Program-made: the position numbers and the translations under genes
Virus record (IMG/VR): IMGVR_UViG_3300034105_002352
Location: 1 to 33,916 of that record
Length of the DNA: 33,916 nucleotides
Strand: one strand, 5' to 3'
Origin: a virus
Shown here: positions 5,956-12,314 of the stretch, piece after piece
Position numbering within the stretch: the first letter of the stretch is position 1
Layout: every line of letters begins with the position of its first letter
Notes under the pieces: model-generated
Told to the model about the DNA's origin: nothing
The model's database searches: none
What the model saw: only the letters and a program-made list of their open reading frames with translations

Positions 5956-6321
5956 TTAGCGATTTACTGCTTTACTATAAATTTTTTGGTAACTTGTTCC
6001 AATTATATCTATGAACTCTTTGTGTTCTCTGTTAATACGTTCTATTTCTAGATTGATGAACCAGGCTACTTCCGGGTCAGCAACTTCAACCAGTTCGCAG
6101 AAGCTCCACAAGAACTCACTTCCATCTGTAAATATCAAAGTGTAGTCTTCTGAGAATCCCCACTTACCGGTAAATACACCGTAACCCTGAGGGTAGTTAT
6201 CGTAGCTTCTTCTATTGAAGATTCTTCCTTTTACCCAACCTTGCTGTTCTAATGCTGCTTGTGTGCTTTGTTGAGCAACAGCTACATCTAGATTTTCTAT
6301 TTCTTCTCTTACTTTTTCCAT
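5956..6321 (-). CDS. Protein of unknown function, 121 residues
   Basis: A helical N-terminus (MEKVREEIENLDVAVAQQST) is followed by an aromatic, beta-rich middle (GRIFNRRSYDNYPQGYGVFTG, KWGFSEDYTLIFTDGSEFLW) and a helical C-terminus (VAWFINLEIERINREHKEFI). Its first 13 nt overlap the end of the small membrane gene at 6309-6455, implying translational coupling. No family recognised. Confidence 0.75.
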   Translation of the reverse strand: MEKVREEIENLDVAVAQQSTQAALEQQGWVKGRIFNRRSYDNYPQGYGVFTGKWGFSEDYTLIFTDGSEFLWSFCELVEVADPEVAWFINLEIERINREHKEFIDIIGTSYQKIYSKAVNR

Positions 6322-6455
6322 AATTCGTTTGCTATGATAAATGTACCAAAAAAAAGATACTTTAAAGAACTTTTAAAAGGCATCATTACTAATGCTGAGC
6401 CAAATAATACTAAGTTAAAAGCTATATAACTAATAGCCAATAACATTAAAACCAT
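6309..6455 (-). CDS. Small two-pass membrane protein, 48 residues
   Basis: Reads MVLMLLAISYIAFNLVLFGS, ALVMMPFKSSLKYLFFGTFI, IANELWKK. Hydrophobic segments (about 1-25 and 32-42) with a basic turn (KSSLK) suggest a membrane hairpin. Its ATG follows the stop of the gene at 6457-6720 with one base between (TAATATG), and its end overlaps the next ATG by 13 nt. Tight coupling on both sides argues that it is real. Function unknown. Confidence 0.6.
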   Translation of the reverse strand: MVLMLLAISYIAFNLVLFGSALVMMPFKSSLKYLFFGTFIIANELWKK

Positions 6456-6456
6456 A

Positions 6457-6720
6457 TTAAGCATTGTCTTGAACTGGTGTTAAGATTTCTGAAGAAACTT
6501 CTTCGGAAATAACATCTAATGTTTCTGGTTCAGGGGCTGTTGTTTCTGCTGGAGGAGCTGGAGGAGGAGTTGGTCCAGATATACCCTCATTTGCTAATTG
6601 TGCTTGAAACAAAGCTTCTGCTTGTTTTTTTGTAACTCTTTCTTTCAAGAAAGTTGATACGTGACCCGTCTCTGATTCAAAGATGTGTCGTTTTTCGTTT
6701 TCTGTGTAACTAATTTTCAT
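6457..6720 (-). CDS. Proline-rich tailed small protein, 87 residues
   Basis: The first half is polar and charged (MKISYTENEKRHIFESETGH, KERVTKKQAEALFQAQLA); the second half is a low-complexity Pro/Glu/Thr region (GPTPPPAPPAETTAPEPETL) likely to be disordered. The start overlaps the stop of the ClpP-like gene by 11 nt. No family recognised. Confidence 0.7.
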   Translation of the reverse strand: MKISYTENEKRHIFESETGHVSTFLKERVTKKQAEALFQAQLANEGISGPTPPPAPPAETTAPEPETLDVISEEVSSEILTPVQDNA

Positions 6721-7207
6721 TTTGGTTTAAATTTAATCTATTAAAATCTTTTCTATATAGGAATACATCTTTCCCAGAATTATATTCTTTAATTTCTTTT
6801 TCTGATAATCCAAGTTCTTGAAACTTTTTAGCATACTTATCGTTGTACTCGTTTAGTTGCTTTTTAAGAATACCTTCATTAAAAAAGCCTTTTCTATTTG
6901 AGTAAGTTAGTCTATCTGCCTTGTGGAACATAATCCATTCTAGGTTATCTGTAATAACTATTTTTCCCTTAAAGTCTGACAATAAAAATGCTCCGGAAGA
7001 AGCCACTGCATCTGTTAAATGTATAATAACTTCTTCATGTCGCAAATTAAGGTAACTGATAAACGCATCCATCATGCAAGTTTCACCACCCTGAGTAGAA
7101 AAAAATAAATCTATATACTGGTGTGAATGAATTATATCTATGCAATCTTGTATAGTTTCTTTGGTAATCTCGTCATCAAATATATAGGTGTATCTAATCA
7201 TTTCCAT
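6710..7207 (-). CDS. ClpP-like serine protease
   Basis: 165 residues, somewhat shorter than bacterial ClpP (about 195). STQGGETCMMDAFISYLN (37-54) matches the ClpP oxyanion region; VASSGAFLLSDF (68-79) matches ASMGAFLL around the catalytic Ser, so S70 is the predicted nucleophile; EWIMFHKAD (90-98) places the catalytic His at H95. The third position falls at EYNSGKDVFL (141-150), where the family Asp appears replaced by N143 (or the role is taken by D147). In ClpP, subunits form a barrel fed by Clp ATPases; no ATPase partner is visible here. It could instead work alone, like SppA/prohead-type proteases of the same fold, but it lies far from the head genes. It sits among thioredoxin, thioesterase and chaperonin genes. 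Confidence 0.75.
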   Translation of the reverse strand: MEMIRYTYIFDDEITKETIQDCIDIIHSHQYIDLFFSTQGGETCMMDAFISYLNLRHEEVIIHLTDAVASSGAFLLSDFKGKIVITDNLEWIMFHKADRLTYSNRKGFFNEGILKKQLNEYNDKYAKKFQELGLSEKEIKEYNSGKDVFLYRKDFNRLNLNQNEN

Positions 7208-7215
7208 AATTAACT

Positions 7216-7566
7216 TTATTTTTCTTCTACTTCTTGTGTTGGTGAGCCAAGATTTTGTACCGTAACTTGATAATCTGGATTTATTTTTTCGTTAGCCAAA
7301 GCATCAACAGTGTCTAAATAAGCTTGTCTGCTAATCATACCAAGATGTCTGTGTAATTCTGTTTCTACTTCTGCACCGTCTACTTCTGTTACTTCCACAA
7401 ATACAAGAGCTGGTACATTTTTTATTTGATATTTTTTCAAAGCATTGCTGCTAGATTCATCATCAATATCGTAACTAGTTATTTCTAATCCTTCCAGTTG
7501 TACGGATAAGGCTGTGCAAGGGTTGCACCATTCTGCCCAAAATTTTAATGTTTTAATGTTTTTCAT
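7216..7566 (-). CDS. Thioredoxin
   Basis: 116 residues from the ATG at 7566, which follows the thioesterase stop by 1 nt. LKFWAEWCNPC (7-17) contains the redox WCxPC motif (here WCNPC), and NVPALVFVEV carries the conserved cis-Pro. The end (QNLGSPTQEVEEK) is a polar tail. It should reduce disulfides in the cytoplasm, using host or phage thioredoxin reductase (none in view). Phage thioredoxins may supply ribonucleotide reductase or act as processivity factors; which applies cannot be read here. A longer frame to 7620 overlaps the thioesterase and is not preferred. Confidence 0.88.
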   Translation of the reverse strand: MKNIKTLKFWAEWCNPCTALSVQLEGLEITSYDIDDESSSNALKKYQIKNVPALVFVEVTEVDGAEVETELHRHLGMISRQAYLDTVDALANEKINPDYQVTVQNLGSPTQEVEEK

Positions 7567-7567
7567 T

Positions 7568-7954
7568 TTACTTTTTAAATTGTTGTTTAACTTTACTTGA
7601 AATTGGAATAGGGTCTCCATTTTCGTCTATTCTTACAAACTTCATGTTTGTGTGAAGTATTGTAGATTGTGAACCTGAGTATACGCTGTGTGAGCGTGCC
7701 TCCATATAAATTGTTATTGAGGTGTTTCCTATATCAGAAACTTCACCGTAAATTTTTATTAGTTGCCCCTCTTTTGCTGGCTTTTTAAAGACACATTGGT
7801 CTATCATTACTGTAACCATTCGTGGTGTATCACAAGTTTGCATTGCAAAAGCTGCAGCAGCGGCATCCATCCAGGCTAATAGTTTACCTCCAAAAAGATT
7901 CCCGTGAAATCCTAAATCTGACTTTTTAATTGGGTGTGTTGATATTAATTCCAT
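7568..7954 (-). CDS. Hotdog-fold acyl-CoA thioesterase
   Basis: 128 residues from the ATG at 7954, which overlaps the previous stop by 1 nt (TAATG); an upstream TTG is not needed. STHPIKKSDLGFHGNLFGGK and LLAWMDAAAAAFA (about residues 5-37) match the catalytic helix of the YciA/ACOT hotdog family, N-x-x-G-x-x-FGG-x-x-x-x-x-MD. The central strands (MVTVMIDQCVFKKPAKEGQL, IKIYGEVSDIGNTSITIYME) fit the sheet. The family hydrolyses acyl-CoA thioesters in the cytoplasm and works as dimers or hexamers. It is unusual in a phage and sits in one overlapping operon with thioredoxin and ClpP-like genes; a role in altering host lipid pools is an inference. Confidence 0.82.
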   Translation of the reverse strand: MELISTHPIKKSDLGFHGNLFGGKLLAWMDAAAAAFAMQTCDTPRMVTVMIDQCVFKKPAKEGQLIKIYGEVSDIGNTSITIYMEARSHSVYSGSQSTILHTNMKFVRIDENGDPIPISSKVKQQFKK

Positions 7955-8472
7955 TATTGCCAATGTTTATTATAAGTCTCCCACCAAAAAGTTAAGTCTT
8001 GAGTATTATTATCATAGTATTCTCCAACAAAATCTGATTTAAAAATACTGTGTATATTCTCATACATTGCCAGTGTAATTATCTGCTCTGGTAATATCTG
8101 AAAAGTTTGCTTCAAAAGATTTACTATATTTGTGTAGTTGCCACCTCTTATTATACCAGCTTCCACTAGTAAAATCTTTTTGTCTGTCCAAATAGAATAG
8201 TTCATAGCAAACATACTAACTAATGCATGTTTAAAATCTTCATTAAACTCTTGGTCTGGATAAGGGACATCTACACCAAATCCTAAACATATTTCTCCTC
8301 TATGTGAGAGTTGATGTCTTATATATTGACCTATTACAGAAGAGTAGTCAGTAGATACCGTTATTACTACGGTATTTTCTGCGTGATAACCTTTTTCTAA
8401 GAGTTCTTGCACTAATTTTTCAGAAAGTCTAAACTCATTTTCTTTATTGACTAACAGTTCTTTTCTTATCAT
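7954..8472 (-). CDS. Possible phosphoribosyltransferase-fold protein
   Basis: 172 residues. TDKKILLVEAGIIRGGNYTN (about 96-115) resembles the PRPP-binding loop of type I phosphoribosyltransferases (hhhhDD-hhTGgT) but lacks the paired acidic residues, having VEAGIIRGG instead. NTVVITVSTDYSSVIGQYIR upstream fits an earlier Rossmann strand and helix. Either it is a diverged, possibly non-catalytic member or the likeness is superficial. Start and stop overlap both neighbours (ATGA upstream, TAATG downstream), so it is translated with the thioesterase. Confidence 0.45.
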   Translation of the reverse strand: MIRKELLVNKENEFRLSEKLVQELLEKGYHAENTVVITVSTDYSSVIGQYIRHQLSHRGEICLGFGVDVPYPDQEFNEDFKHALVSMFAMNYSIWTDKKILLVEAGIIRGGNYTNIVNLLKQTFQILPEQIITLAMYENIHSIFKSDFVGEYYDNNTQDLTFWWETYNKHWQ

Positions 8473-8693
8473 GGTTCATAAACTCCTATTATTACTCCTT
8501 CTTTATCAACTAATCTATTTAAACCAAATGACTTTGCCATATTGTCTAAAATCTCGTTAAAATTAAATTGCCCAAACCAGTGCATAAATATATGTATATT
8601 TATAGGAGCTCCTCCTTTTTCATGGTAGTATTTATAAAACCACTCAATTGGATAATTTTTAGTCCTTACCATTTCTTTGAATTGTTCTTTCAT
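8469..8693 (-). CDS. Small protein of unknown function, 74 residues
   Basis: Aromatic-rich (EWFYKYYHEKGGAPINIHIF, MHWFGQFNF) with a basic start and a short hydrophobic end (EGVIIGVYEP). Its stop overlaps the next ATG (ATGA). It follows the tRNA by about 15 nt, so its translation start depends on processing or read-through of the tRNA region. No family recognised. Confidence 0.65.
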   Translation of the reverse strand: MKEQFKEMVRTKNYPIEWFYKYYHEKGGAPINIHIFMHWFGQFNFNEILDNMAKSFGLNRLVDKEGVIIGVYEP

Positions 8694-8706
8694 AATATAA
8701 ATTTTG

Positions 8707-8779
8707 CTACTTTGGAAGGAATCGAACCTACAACCTGGAAATAAAAATAACCTGCTCTACCTAATTGAGCTACAAAGCA
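8707..8779 (-). tRNA. tRNA-like gene with a poorly paired anticodon arm (Lys UUU by position)
   Basis: On the minus strand TGCTTTG (8773-8779) pairs with CAAAGTA (8708-8714) as a 7-bp acceptor stem with one G-U. The D arm GCTC AATTAGGTA GAGC is canonical, including the GG pair, and the T loop TTCGATT is canonical with a 5-bp stem containing one mismatch. The anticodon arm (GGTTA TTTTTAT TTCC) pairs badly, with at most three Watson-Crick pairs. The loop would read UUU (Lys) if standard spacing holds. No CCA is encoded. It may be a decaying tRNA, an unusual phage tRNA, or a tRNA-like processing signal. Confidence 0.6.
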
Positions 8780-8903
8780 CCGGCAATTGTTTCGTCATTG
8801 CCTAACGCTGCCCTACGATGCAGGAGATTAGTGTGCTTTTATAGACTGTATGTCTATCAGAGGCAATTCTCATTTACGTCTCTCTAGCCTCAAGAGCCGA
8901 CTA
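8780..8903 (-). ncRNA. Structured untranslated stretch between GroES-like gene and tRNA
   Basis: About 120 nt with no frame but several perfect stems: GGCAAT/ATTGCC (8782-8787 with 8797-8802), ATAGAC/GTCTAT (8841-8846 with 8852-8857) and GAGGC/GCCTC (8860-8864 with 8887-8891), plus CTGC/GCAG near 8812-8823. It begins right after the stop at 8904 and runs into the tRNA-like gene. It could be a processing spacer, a second degenerate tRNA or an independent RNA. No promoter of its own is seen and no known family is recognised. Confidence 0.3.
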
Positions 8904-9152
8904 TTATACTAGTTGTAGTAAGTTTGTTTCGTGAGTTAATACCTTTTGGTAATCTTCAGTTTTTTCTACAACTTCTAGAATAACGTTATTAAATCTAACT
9001 TCTGCTCCAATATTGGATAAAATTTCCATATTACAATCGTTAGCGGCATCTTCAATCCAAATTTTTGGCTTTTTTTCATCTTCGCCAAACAAAGGCTTCT
9101 CTTTTACGGTCTCTATTCTTAATAAGACTCTGTTAAATAAAGGCTTTCCCAT
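8904..9152 (-). CDS. GroES-like co-chaperonin
   Basis: 82 residues from the ATG at 9152, which overlaps the GroEL stop (TAATG). The start MGKPLFNRVLLRIETVKEKP resembles the GroES opening (PLhDRVlVk), and the end KVLTHETNLLQLV resembles the family's closing strand (..vRESDILAIv). The middle (LFGEDEKKPKIWIED) would be the mobile loop that docks on GroEL but does not match the usual GGI-V/L pattern. It is shorter than host GroES (about 92-97). Position next to a phage GroEL is the main support; gp31-like co-chaperonins of other phages are similarly divergent. Confidence 0.65.
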   Translation of the reverse strand: MGKPLFNRVLLRIETVKEKPLFGEDEKKPKIWIEDAANDCNMEILSNIGAEVRFNNVILEVVEKTEDYQKVLTHETNLLQLV

Positions 9153-10693
9153 TATAATCCTGTATTTGTAATTACACAATCTGTCTGAAGAACAATAGAA
9201 GCTACTGCATTAGCGTTTTCAAGGGCTACTTCAAGCACTTTTGCTGAGTCTATAATGCCTTTATCAAGTAAGTTCTGTATTTTACGTGTTTTAACGTTAA
9301 CTCCTCTACCATACTGCTTTAATTTAGGTTCAAAATCTTCAGTTTTTAGTCCTGCATTAGCTAAAATTTGCTCAAAGGGTTTTCTTACAGCTTGCTTAAC
9401 AAGGTTATAACCTTCTTTTTGACCATTTCTAAGCTTACGTCTCATTTTGTACTTAGAAATGTACAATAATGTAGAGCCTCCACCAGAAACATAGCCCCCC
9501 TCGATTGCCGACTTAACAGCACTAACCGCATCATCTATTCTATCCTTCTTTTCTTTAACTTCAGAAGCGGTAACTCCACCAACAGTGATGATTGCTACAG
9601 CATTTCTCAAGTTTTGTAGTCTTCCTTCCAATTTACTTTTGTCAATCTTATCTTCAGTGTTTTCAATCTGAGATTTAATTAACTCAATTCTTGCTTCAAG
9701 ACGTTCTCCTGGTACTGCTGGAAGAATAACTGTTCTATCCTTTTCACATATAACCTTTTTAGCCATACCCATCTTAATAGTTGTTGGGTACTTAGGGGAA
9801 TAAACTTCTCCACTTGTAAATATAGCTAAATCTTCTAAAATGTTACCTCTGTTTAAACCAAAATCCGGATTCATTGTAACACATAGGTTAAAAGTACCTT
9901 CCAGTTTACCTCGAACTAAGACTGCCATAACAGCTTCGTCTACATCCTCTGCAAAAATCATAATTGCTTTACCTTCAGACTGAGCTTTTCTAATTGGCTC
10001 TGCAATATCTGCTACGGAACCAATTTTACCGTCATAAATCAAAACATAAGCATCTTCTAGTACAGCGGTCATGTTTGATTGGTCTGTAATAAAGTGCGGT
10101 AATGACCAACCTCTGTCAATTGATAATCCCTCAACATAGTTTACGTTGGTATCTCTAGTGGCACCTTCTTGCACATCTACTTTCCCATCAACTCCAATTT
10201 TAGCATACACATCAGCGATTAGTTGACCTAGCTTTTCGTCATTGTTGGCAGATATAGTTGCAATTTGCTTTGTCTCTTCGTAACCGGCATTCTTTTTTAA
10301 TTTCTTTAGTGCATCTCTTACGTCATTTACAGCTATTTCCATACCTTCACGAAGTTCTACGTGAGAAATCTCTTGTTCTAATTTCTCAAAACCTTGGTTT
10401 AATAAATACTGAGCAATAACTGTTGCAGTTGTTGTCCCATCCCCTACTAAGTCTACAGTTTTTCTTGCTGTCTCTTTTATAGCCTTAGCACCTAATTCCT
10501 CAAAGTCATCTTCTAACTCTATAGCCTCAGCAACAGTAACACCATCTTTGGTTACGTGTGGAGCAAAACCCATTTTGTTACGGATTATCGCTAATTTACC
10601 CTCAGCTCCCATAGTTACTTTAACTGCATCGGCTACTATATTAGCACCTATGATTAAAGATTTTTTGGCTTCTACGCCTGTTTTTAGTGTCAT
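9152..10693 (-). CDS. groEL: Phage GroEL-type chaperonin
   Basis: 513 residues against about 545 for bacterial GroEL. VTKDGVTVAEAIELEDDFEELG (48-69, D50 equivalent to E. coli D52), VGDGTTTATV (83-92) and VTASEVKEKKDRIDDAVSAV with GGYVSGGGSTLL near the C-terminus mark the ATP-binding equatorial domain; the apical domain lies between. The nucleotide loop reads TMGAEGK rather than TLGPKG, and the C-terminal GGM repeat tail is absent. It forms ring complexes that fold proteins in the cytoplasm, probably phage structural proteins; pairing with the adjacent GroES-like protein is inferred. The ATG is 1 nt after the stop of the preceding 57-residue gene. Confidence 0.93.
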   Translation of the reverse strand: MTLKTGVEAKKSLIIGANIVADAVKVTMGAEGKLAIIRNKMGFAPHVTKDGVTVAEAIELEDDFEELGAKAIKETARKTVDLVGDGTTTATVIAQYLLNQGFEKLEQEISHVELREGMEIAVNDVRDALKKLKKNAGYEETKQIATISANNDEKLGQLIADVYAKIGVDGKVDVQEGATRDTNVNYVEGLSIDRGWSLPHFITDQSNMTAVLEDAYVLIYDGKIGSVADIAEPIRKAQSEGKAIMIFAEDVDEAVMAVLVRGKLEGTFNLCVTMNPDFGLNRGNILEDLAIFTSGEVYSPKYPTTIKMGMAKKVICEKDRTVILPAVPGERLEARIELIKSQIENTEDKIDKSKLEGRLQNLRNAVAIITVGGVTASEVKEKKDRIDDAVSAVKSAIEGGYVSGGGSTLLYISKYKMRRKLRNGQKEGYNLVKQAVRKPFEQILANAGLKTEDFEPKLKQYGRGVNVKTRKIQNLLDKGIIDSAKVLEVALENANAVASIVLQTDCVITNTGL

Positions 10694-10694
10694 A

Positions 10695-10868
10695 TTATTT
10701 TAAATCTTTTGTTGCTTCTTGCATTATTCTTTGGTTTTCTTCGTAGATTCTGATAAATTTAGATTTATCTTTTTCCCAATCTCCGGACATACCTCTAAAA
10801 AGAACTTTTAAATCTCCTGACTCTTTAAACGCCTGGTACTGTTTCTGTGCTTCTTGGTTCTCTTTCAT
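10695..10868 (-). CDS. Small charged helical protein, 57 residues
   Basis: Reads MKENQEAQKQYQAFKESGDL, then KVLFRGMSGDWEKDKSKFIR, and ends QRIMQEATKDLK. Almost wholly helical and charged. The first 44 nt overlap, in another frame, the end of the gene at 10825-11163, and the stop is 1 nt before the GroEL ATG (TAATATG). This filling of the gap and the coupling support a real gene. Function unknown. Confidence 0.6.
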   Translation of the reverse strand: MKENQEAQKQYQAFKESGDLKVLFRGMSGDWEKDKSKFIRIYEENQRIMQEATKDLK

Positions 10869-11163
10869 ACGCTCTACTAGCTAAATTAAATCTCAGATTT
10901 TCAAAGTCTTCTTTTTGCAAAAGTTGCAAATCTTTGTTAATTCTGTATATTACTCTGTCTGTTCCATTAAAATCATTCTTCATAACTGCGTTAAAAGCAT
11001 CATAAGTCTCCATAACTCCAGTCTTTTTGTTTAATGATTTCTCTTTCGAGAAGGAGAGGTATTGGCATACCCCTCCTAATTGACTTTTTACAGCTTTGAT
11101 ATTGCTTGTAAGGTAAAAAGCAATAATCTGCCAATTAAAGTCTTGTGTATTACTCTTGCTCAT
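10825..11163 (-). CDS. Protein of unknown function, 112 residues
   Basis: Begins MSKSNTQDFNWQIIAFYLTS and contains AVKSQLGGVCQYLSFSKEKS followed by a polar, charged C-terminal half. The C-terminal ~15 residues (YEREPRSTETVPGV) are encoded in the region overlapping the 57-residue gene. The start overlaps the stop of the preceding gene by 14 nt. No family recognised. Confidence 0.7.
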   Translation of the reverse strand: MSKSNTQDFNWQIIAFYLTSNIKAVKSQLGGVCQYLSFSKEKSLNKKTGVMETYDAFNAVMKNDFNGTDRVIYRINKDLQLLQKEDFENLRFNLASRAYEREPRSTETVPGV

Positions 11164-11578
11164 CTGTTTGAGGAACTAGAGTTAATTCACTTGCTTTTTG
11201 TAACTCTTCAATACTTTTAGCAACACCAGTTTCTACATTTCTTTCATGTATTTCCATGATTAACTGTTGTCCCATAATCATATCCGGAGTAAGTTTTGTA
11301 GAGTACTGATACCTAACATTAGCTGGGTTAAATGTAGCATCTCTATCTGTAACCATTGTAACTTTTCCTGATTGTAAATCCTCTTGTGAAGGGTTTTCTA
11401 CAATACTAGAGGTTTCAATATTAACGTATTTTGTTACTTCTGGTAAATAACTTTCTAAGGTAGCATTTATCCCTTGTTCTACAGCAGATTTCATTGCCAT
11501 AAATTCCTTTGAGGTAATTTCAATTTTTTCGTCACCTAAATACCCGTAGTTTAACGGATTTTTTACTTCTTGTTGCAT
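11150..11578 (-). CDS. Protein of unknown function, 142 residues
   Basis: Acidic overall. EKIEITSKEFMAMKSAVEQG and INATLESYLPEVTKYVNIET near the start, and LTPDMIMGQQLIMEIHERNV near the end, look helical with a beta-like centre (KVTMVTDRDATFNPANVRYQ). Its end overlaps the next gene by 14 nt. No family recognised. Confidence 0.7.
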   Translation of the reverse strand: MQQEVKNPLNYGYLGDEKIEITSKEFMAMKSAVEQGINATLESYLPEVTKYVNIETSSIVENPSQEDLQSGKVTMVTDRDATFNPANVRYQYSTKLTPDMIMGQQLIMEIHERNVETGVAKSIEELQKASELTLVPQTDEQE

Positions 11579-11594
11579 TTGTTTTCTTTTTGGT

Positions 11595-11801
11595 TTAATT
11601 AATTTGTTCTTTTTTTAAAAATATATAATCATATTTATATTCCATGGGAATTCTATCTATATACTTAACTTTCCAAAACCCAGTACAAAATTCTGAATTA
11701 CAAGGTTTTAAAAGTTGAGAAACATTTACAATACCACTTTTGTATTGTCTAACTTCTATGAAGTTTGTATGTCCTATAGAATTAACATGTGAAATTCTCA
11801 T
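11595..11801 (-). CDS. Small protein of unknown function, 68 residues
   Basis: Basic and aromatic, with two Cys in LLKPCNSEFCTGFWKVKYID. Its ATG overlaps the stop of the putative spanin gene (ATGA), so the two are translationally coupled. No family recognised. Confidence 0.65.
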   Translation of the reverse strand: MRISHVNSIGHTNFIEVRQYKSGIVNVSQLLKPCNSEFCTGFWKVKYIDRIPMEYKYDYIFLKKEQIN

Positions 11802-12301
11802 AGCATTGGAAATTTAAGTATTCCTTTTTTATATCTATAAGCAAGGTATAAAAGTAATAAGATTAACAGCCATAACCACCACAAGTCTAATAAAAACTTA
11901 CTCCAACTAAATTGTTCTTTGCGAATTATTTTTGTATTTTCTACTTTTTTTACTTGAATTTCATTGCTAACAGAATCAATAACTACTTTGTCTACTGTCT
12001 TCTTATTTACAAGTACTGTATTATCTCTCTTTTTTTTCTTGCTTAAACGAGCATTTTTATATTTTGTAACTTTACCATCGTTGTTAACGATTTCAATTGG
12101 TCTAGTAGTGTCAACAGCTTCGATTACTATTTCTTCTGTTTCAACATCAAATTTTATAGCTGTACTATCCTTAACTACACTATCTGTTTTAACAACAGAG
12201 ATAGTTTTTGCAATACTATCGGTTTTCTTTTCCTCTTTGTTTACAGTTTTTGCTCCGCAAGAAATAAGTAAAAACGATAAAAATATAAATATTGTTTTCA
12301 T
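11798..12301 (-). CDS. Lipoprotein with C-terminal membrane anchor: candidate u-spanin
   Basis: 167 residues from the ATG at 12301; a longer frame to 12334 adds residues that spoil the signal peptide. MKTIFIFLSFLLISCGAK carries a lipoprotein signal with lipobox LISC (Cys15). A Lys/Asp/Val-rich, probably extended domain (about 17-133) spans the middle. A hydrophobic helix WSKFLLDLWWLWLLILLLLY (about 133-152) is followed by the basic YRYKKG. An outer-membrane lipid at one end and an inner-membrane helix at the other is the architecture of unimolecular spanins (T1 gp11), which fuse the two membranes at lysis. It lies about 20 kb from the holin and endolysin genes, on the other strand, which is odd. 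A structural envelope lipoprotein is the alternative. Confidence 0.65.
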   Translation of the reverse strand: MKTIFIFLSFLLISCGAKTVNKEEKKTDSIAKTISVVKTDSVVKDSTAIKFDVETEEIVIEAVDTTRPIEIVNNDGKVTKYKNARLSKKKKRDNTVLVNKKTVDKVVIDSVSNEIQVKKVENTKIIRKEQFSWSKFLLDLWWLWLLILLLLYLAYRYKKGILKFPML

Positions 12302-12314
12302 AACTATTTTTAAA

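Noticed and set aside
8780-8903. Hammerhead ribozyme in the stretch before the tRNA-like gene
   Set aside because: CTGATAG and GACGAAAC look suggestive, but the required CUGAUGA core and stem order are not present.
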